A stretch of DNA of 64,000 nucleotides. It comes from Undaria pinnatifida (Eukaryota > Sar > Phaeophyceae > Laminariales > Alariaceae). The notes below the pieces were generated by a model, which did not search any database, was not told the origin of the DNA, and was given only the letters and a program-made list of their open reading frames with translations. The DNA lies in contig JABAKD010000023.1 of the NCBI GenBank assembly GCA_012845835.1, positions 26,577,972 through 26,641,971 of the forward strand, written 5' to 3'. How positions within the stretch are numbered: the first letter of the stretch is position 1; the number at the start of each line of letters is the position of its first letter. Shown here piece after piece: positions 58,292-64,000 of the stretch. Position numbers and translations under genes: made by a program.

Positions 58292-60393
58292 CATGTCTAT
58301 CAGTGAGGAAGCGGGCTACTCGGGGCAGGCTGAGGTCTTCCACGAACCCCAACCTGGATGCCCACGAGACAGGGAGAGCTCGCTCGAGATCCCGCGACTC
58401 GAGACGGGGGGAACCACCGGAGGCGGGTTCCGGTGACGAGACAGAAGACAGAGCACCATACCTCCACCCGTTCCCACCAACCAAGCGGGTCGATTCGCTG
58501 GTTCGCGCTGAGAAGAAGACGGACCAACCCCCACCGGACTCGGGGGCGTCTCGACGCCAGCTCTCGCCAGCCCCGGGGGAGCGCCACCAGCTGCCCCCCC
58601 CGCGCTCGACAGGGCACCACCGCCGCCACCTGGGCTCTCCGCGCTCGACAGAGCGCCACCCCCAGAGCTCCCGGGACCGGGGCGCCCATGCCGCCCCCTT
58701 GGACTTGGCATACGCGGCGGCGCGGGCCCAGCGGGCGCTCGACGACGCCAACCAGACGATAGCACGCCGACGTCGGTTTGACGAAGATATCGAGCAGGCG
58801 AAGACCGCTGCACGGGAGTCGTCCCTGGTTGCGAAGAGGGCGCAACAAGCCCTCGCTCAATCAGTTGCGTCGGCTGCGGCGGGAGCTACCGCGGCCCCCT
58901 TGCCTTCGTCGCGCCCGCAGGGTGTCGCATCCCAGCGACCACGACCCGGGAACGACGCCTTCTTCAAGGGCATCGTCGCGTGCATGGCGTCTGCACCGCG
59001 GGTAGACTTCTCCTCAGCGTTGGCGACCCGCGGTGGTGGAAACGGCCTGCGCCCTCCTCCCGTCAGAGAGGCCGGTGTCGCGGCAAGCGGACGTCCTCAG
59101 TGGAAGCGGCCTGGGCTCGCGTGGATTGTACGCCCTATGCTAGACAGACGAGAGCCGCCCCGACCCTTGCCCTCGTCAAGGCCCTGCTGATAGCTCACGA
59201 CGAGGACCCTGACCCTGTCTTTTGGCCGGACCCCGGAGGAAGAGTTGGCAGAACGAAACCGGGGAAAATGTCGCGACAGTCGCGACCGCGGGGACCGCAA
59301 CCTGGGGGGTGGCGGCAAAAATGGTGGGGGTGGCGACCACCACCACCGCCGCGGGGGTGACAGCGCATCGGGTGCTGGTGTGCCTGAGGGCGCCGCCGAG
59401 GGGGCAACTTCGGTCCAACAACCGGGGCAGTTGGCCGCCGCTCTGGCAGAGGAATGGCGCGAGAGGACGTTCAGCGTGGGACGGCTCGTCAACCTCCTCC
59501 CGCTCGTCTTCGTCCTCGAGCACGGACCACAGCGAGGTGGTCGTGGTAGCAGGCAAAAAGTGTCAAGAGCCATGGCAGGAGGAGCATCTGCCTGAGGCTT
59601 TCACCCTCCTGTTGCGTCTGCTGATCACGCACTTCGACGGGGTTGACACGGAGGAGGGCTACACTAAGTTGCATACTTTTGGAATGTGTAACGGCATGCC
59701 TTTTTCTGATTTCAGTGGAGTTTCGCGTACTTATGCCGACCGCTACGCGGAGTGAGCGTGTTTTGTCTCCGGGGACGGATGTGGTGTTGGAGGTGGTTCG
59801 GGTGGCGGCGTATGAGCAATTTCCGGCTCTCCTGCCTGCGTTGTACCCTGGTTCGAAGGCAACAAACCCGCGGCCATACGCCTCGTTGGATGCTATGTGG
59901 CGGGCTTTTAGTGACTAATAAGACACCTGCCGTCAACGGCGAAACATTTTTTTCTCTCCCTGTTTCTTCGACGGGAGCGCGGTCATGCGCCCTGTCGGGG
60001 CCCCGGCCCGCCGATCATGGGCGAGGCCAGGGCCGAGTGCCGTCCCAGTCGCTTTCGTGGCAGACGGGATCGAGCCATCATTCAACTGTCATGCCCATCG
60101 ATGATTCATCTGACCCTTGGCTTGACCACACATCGAACTGCTGGCCACTAGGAGAGCATCATTATGCAGAAGGTTTCGCCGTTAAGGCCTCGTTTAAGAC
60201 AGACGACCCTCCCCTTTGGAGCGGCCTCCTTTCACCTCGCGCTGATGCCCTCCGAGAAAACCGGGGGCTTTGCCTCAACTGCCACGAAGACAACTATTCC
60301 TTCAAGCATTGTAGGCATCCTTTCATTACTGCGAGTGGCTGCTTGAACCCTGAACTTGGCCAACTTGGCGATGATGACGCACACCGACGTTGA
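58292..60393 (+). pseudogene. gag: Gag-like protein of a retroelement, frameshifted, with unusual zinc knuckle
   Basis: An ATG at 58292 begins MSISEEAGYSGQAEVFHEP. The product then continues through at least four frames. There is a charged and coiled-coil segment (LDDANQTIARRRRFDEDIEQ), a Gly-rich linker, a capsid-like region (EAFTLLLRLLITHFDGVDTE, then MCNGMPFSDFSGV) and DVVLEVVRVAAYEQFPALLP. A zinc-knuckle-like CLNCHEDNYSFKHC follows at 60271-60312. A TGA at 60391-60393 interrupts the frame where a Trp codon is likely. The order (N-terminal coil, capsid-like region, knuckle) is that of retroelement Gag. I remember similar proteins in brown algae but could not check. The class of element (LTR or other) is not established because no reverse transcriptase lies in the window. 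Confidence 0.65.
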
Positions 60394-60460
60394 CAAACAC
60401 GCATGGTCTGCTACTGCCGAGACGACAAATCTTCTCGCCCGAACAACCACAAGAAAAATC

Positions 60461-60548
60461 GTCGCCATCTTTCTGGTCAATCGTCGCCATCTTTCTGGTC
60501 AATCGTCGCCATCTTTCTGGTCAATCGTCGCCATCTTTCAGGATCAGG
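60461..60548 (+). repeat. 22-bp tandem repeat, four units
   Basis: gtcgccatctttctggtcaa (plus two bases) starts at 60461, 60483, 60505 and 60527. It lies in the basic tail of the gag-like frame. Because 22 is not a multiple of 3, the amplification itself shifts the frame. Confidence 0.93.
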
Positions 60549-61749
60549 GCCAGGTAGACTCACAACGATACCACATACACGTCGGATCACCATGGTGGTA
60601 TCATGCGCTCGCCCGCCTCTTCTGCCCCCGCTCCCGCTCCTCGAATGCGCTTTGGAGCCGCCCATAACCTGGGCGAAAATAAATTTGCGCGCCAACCTGG
60701 TACATTCCGTAACGGCAATCGACAGCTCGACGGCGGTACGGCACCGTCGACAACACTGTCGAGGGGTACCTCTTTTGGTTTTAGAACATGCTCGTGTTCT
60801 GTTGCTAGCCTGTCCAGTAACGCAGCACAGACTGCCTCTGTCAAGAGCCCACGGGCTCCTACGCCGTCTGCGGACGATTCTCACGGCGTAGTACCGGCGG
60901 CGGGAACTAGCGCTTCAAGCGTGGTTTCCTCCAGCCACGTAATTTTTTTCTTTTCTTTCTTTCGTTTTCGACGGCGAGAACGCGCGCTTTCAGCGACGTT
61001 CCCCTCGGTCATGGTCTGAGTTCGGCAACGGGAACCGCGCTTCCGGCGCCGTACCCCTCAGCCGCGGCATAAACTCAGCAATGGGGTACGCGCTCCAAAC
61101 GCCGCCCCCATCAACCATGGCACGGGAGCCTGCGCTTTGCGCGCTCCCCCCCCAGGCACGCGCCGCGCAACAATATAGCTGCGGCGACGGCGCGTCGCCT
61201 TTTTACGCGTATGTGTTCATCCCCCCCTCTCCCTGACCAGGCGGTGGCGGTCGGTTTGAGGTGTGGGACGGTCGACCCTCAAAACACTTTTTCTGACCAC
61301 GAGGTGGCGGTCGATTTGAGGTGTGGGAAGGCCAACACTACAACACCGAGATCTTTTGCGAGGCTCGATCCGGTGTTTGCTCGCGATAAGGGCGGGCGCT
61401 CTGTTTTTTTTTCCATCAAGGAGGAGTCGACAAGATTAGCTACCTCGTCTCCCTTCTCCAAAAGACATAACGGAAGAGAGCCTCCTCGGGTAAAAATATT
61501 ATTGCCTTGCCCGAGCCCCGCTCCAGAAGACGCCCACAGGGTTTACGGACCCTGCTTCGTCTTTTAACACGCTAACCCACGTGTTCCAGGCTGCGTCTGC
61601 CCCAGTGGCACAGGAAGAAGATCCGACACTGCGCGACGGGCCAGTGGTGACTCCACGGCCTCCAGCCTGATCAGCTGGACGCTATTCCCGTAAAATTACG
61701 GAAGAATCGCGCCTCTCGTCAAGCAGAAACAGCTCAGAGCCCCTGCCCC
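60549..61749 (+). other. Gag-to-NADAR interval, mostly Ser/Pro/Ala-rich open fragments
   Basis: The frame 60603-61019 continues the gag-like C-terminus (RMRFGAAHNLGENKFARQPG). Beyond 61020 the frames are broken and low in complexity. Two short copies of a gaggtggcggtcgatttgag motif lie near 61240 and 61300. Confidence 0.45.
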
Positions 61750-62345
61750 TTCGGGCGCAGTTAGAGCAGTTTTCTTGCGATTATACGCCAAAAAGCAAAG
61801 AGGCCACGACGCGAGAAACCGTGGGTTCAGATTCGCGTCGTGCTCCCGAGGCCTGGTGTTCCTGAGGGGACACTACAGGCCCGAAGAGCCGAGGACTGGT
61901 GTTCCCAAAGGGGGACATTGCAGACCCAAATGTCCAACGAGGCTACCGACGGGTTGGCACCGTCAGTGTTGGACTCTTTTTCGGGTGCAATGAGGGCGGC
62001 TTCGTACGAGTTTCCGCCAGCGAGTGAGGAGGATCCGAGGCGAGAAACCCCGGGTTCGGACTCGCATGTTGCTCCCGAGGCCTGGTTCTCCCGCAAGGGG
62101 ACAATATAGGCCCAAAGAGCCGAGGACTGGTGTTCCCAGAAGGGGACATTGCAGACCCACAAATGTCCAACGAGGCTACCGACGGGTTGGCACCGTCCGT
62201 GTTTGCCATTTTTCGGGCGCAGTTAGAGCGGATTCTCGCGCTTTTCCGCCAACGAACGAAGAAAGACCCGAGGCGAGATACCACGGGTTCGGATTCGCGT
62301 CGTGCTCCCGAGGCCTGGTGTTCCCGGACGGGAACATTGCAGCCC
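61750..62345 (+). repeat. ~230-bp tandem repeat, about two and a half units, upstream of the NADAR frame
   Basis: Units begin near 61753, 61983 and 62214 with a gggcgcagttagagc-like motif and share gtgctcccgaggcctggtgt and tccaacgaggctaccgacgg. The repeats read as broken frames. Confidence 0.85.
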
Positions 62346-62397
62346 AAATTTCAACACGGATTTTGACCCCTCTCTCATATACTCCACAGCCAAAGTG

Positions 62398-62865
62398 ATG
62401 TTATTCTGGCAGCCCCCATCCTATTTTCCACCGTGGTCCCCTTCGTCGTTTGCCGTGGACGACGTACCATATTCTTGCGCGGAGCAGTACATGATGGCCG
62501 AAAAGACCAAGTTTTTGCAAGACCATCGAGCAGTGGGGCTCATTATGTCGTCGCCTCGTCCAAGCATACGCAAACGCATCGGTCGAGGCGTGCGCAACTT
62601 TGACTCCGCTGTTGGGGACAGGGAGAAGCAAAACGCCGTGTCGCCTGGCACCTACGCCAAATTCACGCAGAATCCAGCCATAAAAAATCGCCTTTTGAGC
62701 TCTGACAACAAGCTTCTGGCTGAATCTAGCCCTCTGAACCCAGTGTGGGGCATTGGCCTCCGGGCGGATGGTCCCAGGGCCAACAACCCATGCCAGGGGA
62801 GAGGAAAAACTTGCTCGGTGAGGCACTTTCTGCCGTTCGCGCAGCTATTTGCGACAATGAGACCG
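62398..62865 (+). pseudogene. NADAR (YbiA-like) domain protein, one frameshift near its C-terminus
   Basis: The reading from ATG 62398 follows the NADAR family along its length. It has the N-terminal aromatic/Pro stretch (PPSYFPPWSPSSFAVDDV), the Glu motif SCAEQYMMAEKTKFLQD, the PSIRKRIGRGVRNFD helix, YAKFTQNPAIKNRLLSSDNK, LLAESSPLNPVWGIGL, and in the next frame KNLLGEALSAVRAAI. The shift lies in an A5 run at about 62804-62809, where one extra A would restore the family pattern, so a sequencing error is possible. Characterised NADAR proteins act as N-glycosidases on riboflavin intermediates (YbiA) or remove ADP-ribose from guanine. This copy follows a gag-like gene on the same strand, about 2 kb downstream of its zinc knuckle. 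Whether it was translated with it is unknown. Confidence 0.8.
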
Positions 62866-63025
62866 GGTCGGCGCACCCGGCCTCCCCTAGTCGGCTCCGC
62901 ACCTGCACTGCGAGTGCAAGAACCAAGAAATCTCGTCCGCGCCGCAACCGGACCGTTCAGAGCGGCCAGCGCTCGCAAAGCTTCCCCTTCGGCGTTTCCG
63001 ACCTATTTCTCGGGCGCGTTGGCCA

Positions 63026-63298
63026 ATGAAAAGCCGTGAAGTTGTGGAGATAGCTTCTAGCGTCGGCCCTGACCTTGCGATGTCAGAACACTGCCCCTGT
63101 TTCGTCGAGGGTACTGTGACGCTGGACGACGTTTTGTTCACTATGAAAATCGCGTATATCAGTCGAGCAACGCTCGACTCGGAGAGGCACTGGACTCCTA
63201 TAGATTTGGGGACCGGCAGCATTGCTTGGGTTCCCAAAACGCCTCCGAGGATACTGAGGGGAACAAAGTTCCGCATATCCTCCGGCCACAAGACATAG
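63026..63298 (+). CDS. Short open frame of uncertain function downstream of NADAR
   Basis: Ninety codons starting MKSREVVEIASSVGPDLAMS and including WTPIDLGTGSIAWVP, which loosely recalls a D-x-G-type protease motif but is not enough to call one. An opposite-strand frame of 131 codons overlaps it (63478-63083), and I cannot say which, if either, is real. Confidence 0.3.
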   Translation: MKSREVVEIASSVGPDLAMSEHCPCFVEGTVTLDDVLFTMKIAYISRATLDSERHWTPIDLGTGSIAWVPKTPPRILRGTKFRISSGHKT

Positions 63299-63583
63299 GA
63301 GAGCATTGGCAAAGTGGGGACCCTCAATGCACGAGTCCAGCGGTAGCTTGAGTTCGTCACCGCGTTCGATTGCACACTCGAGTACCGCAAAGGCAGCGCG
63401 AAGGGCATCGCTGATTTTTCCGGCCCGTTTTCCAGAGCCGCTACGGAGTACGACCGCAGTGGTTTGAAAAAATTTCAACCTCGTGGGGTTAACAAGCCCA
63501 ACCCCGTTGGAGATAGCGGTATCTACCTCCTACGGACCCGCGGGCTGCGCGCTCCCTCCTCGCCGATCCCAGGAGTCGGTTCG

Positions 63584-63732
63584 GGTGGACTCGCGCCCCT
63601 CGCCAAAAGCACTGTCTTGGATGGGCTTGTGCCCCACACCGAAGCACTGCTTTGGGTGGACTCGAACCCCTCGCCGAAAGCACTGTCTTGGGTGGGCTCG
63701 TGCCCCGCACTGAACATGCTGCCTTGGGTGGG
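63584..63732 (+). repeat. 36-bp tandem repeat, about four units, coding for a 12-residue period
   Basis: Units like gggctcgtgccccgcaccga plus the agcactgtcttgggt ending repeat four times. In one frame this gives a PSPKALSWVG-type 12-residue repeat. The sequence from 63790 to the window end is open in the plus direction (IDGLSASPGRFVARVSASVV) but unidentified. Confidence 0.85.
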
Positions 63733-64000
63733 CTACCTCTCACCTCTACCGCGTTTCACGATTTTCGCACACACGAGCCACGTATAAGGATTGACGGCCT
63801 TTCTGCTTCCCCGGGGAGATTCGTCGCTCGTGTTTCTGCCTCCGTCGTCACTACCGAAGGCTGTACCGGCCGCGGGTCGATTTCACCTGCCGCCGACACT
63901 GTTTTCGCTTCGGTTTTTGCCATACCCATCGAGGGCGGCACGGGCTCCGCAGAAGCCCTGGCTGCAGCGACGCCCATCGCACAGCCGACTTATCTATCCC

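Noticed and set aside
61211-61567. Independent gene in the 61.2-61.6 kb open frame
   Set aside because: It contains small internal repeats and broken gag/NADAR-interval sequence, and has no motif or splice framework.

Overview
This is a nuclear eukaryotic window. Its genes have GT-AG introns, it is dominated by transposable elements and tandem repeats, CAG/CTG trinucleotide runs are frequent, and there are no operons, rRNA, tRNA or CRISPR arrays. The gag-like proteins, the F-box-like/ankyrin-type gene, the Mutator-like transposases and the CAG-rich texture resemble what I remember of brown algae (Ectocarpus-like stramenopiles). That assignment is inference and was not tested by a search.

Layout. 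At 0.6-2.3 kb is a two-exon ankyrin-type gene broken by a 26-bp insertion. At 3.0-5.4 kb is a truncated Mutator-like (MULE) transposase on the minus strand, ending beside a long palindrome. At 7.4-9.5 kb are unassigned candidate exons with good splice sites. From 10.6 to 13.1 kb there are degenerate tandem repeats and a cluster of poly-C tracts. From 14.25 to about 20.7 kb lies a minus-strand Ty3/Gypsy element. Its pol carries a cytosine-C5 DNA-methyltransferase-like domain between RNase H and integrase, and a Tudor-like tail. From 23.82 to 30.06 kb lies a complete Ty1/Copia element with matching 254-bp LTRs and a GGTTC target duplication, inserted into a local tandem repeat. From 31 to 37.5 kb there are two candidate minus-strand genes and a 1.1-kb element with 19-bp terminal inverted repeats. 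At 37.5-40.9 kb is a second, nearly intact four-exon MULE. From 44.3 to 58 kb there is a chain of satellites: GGGTC minisatellites, a 247-bp triplication, two 146-bp arrays in opposite orientation, and an 84-bp array. From 58.3 kb to the end lies a decayed gag-like retroelement with a NADAR domain downstream.

How the parts relate. The three retroelements and two MULEs account for most recognisable coding sequence. The two MULE copies share intron positions and so validate each other's exon structure. The Copia LTR pair differs at only five positions, so that insertion is recent, whereas the Gypsy and gag-NADAR elements carry stops and frameshifts. The most unusual content is the enzymatic cargo next to retrotransposon genes: a DNA-methyltransferase-like domain in one element and a NADAR (N-glycosidase/ADP-ribose-related) domain in the other. 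Both could plausibly act on host silencing or defence, but that is inference.
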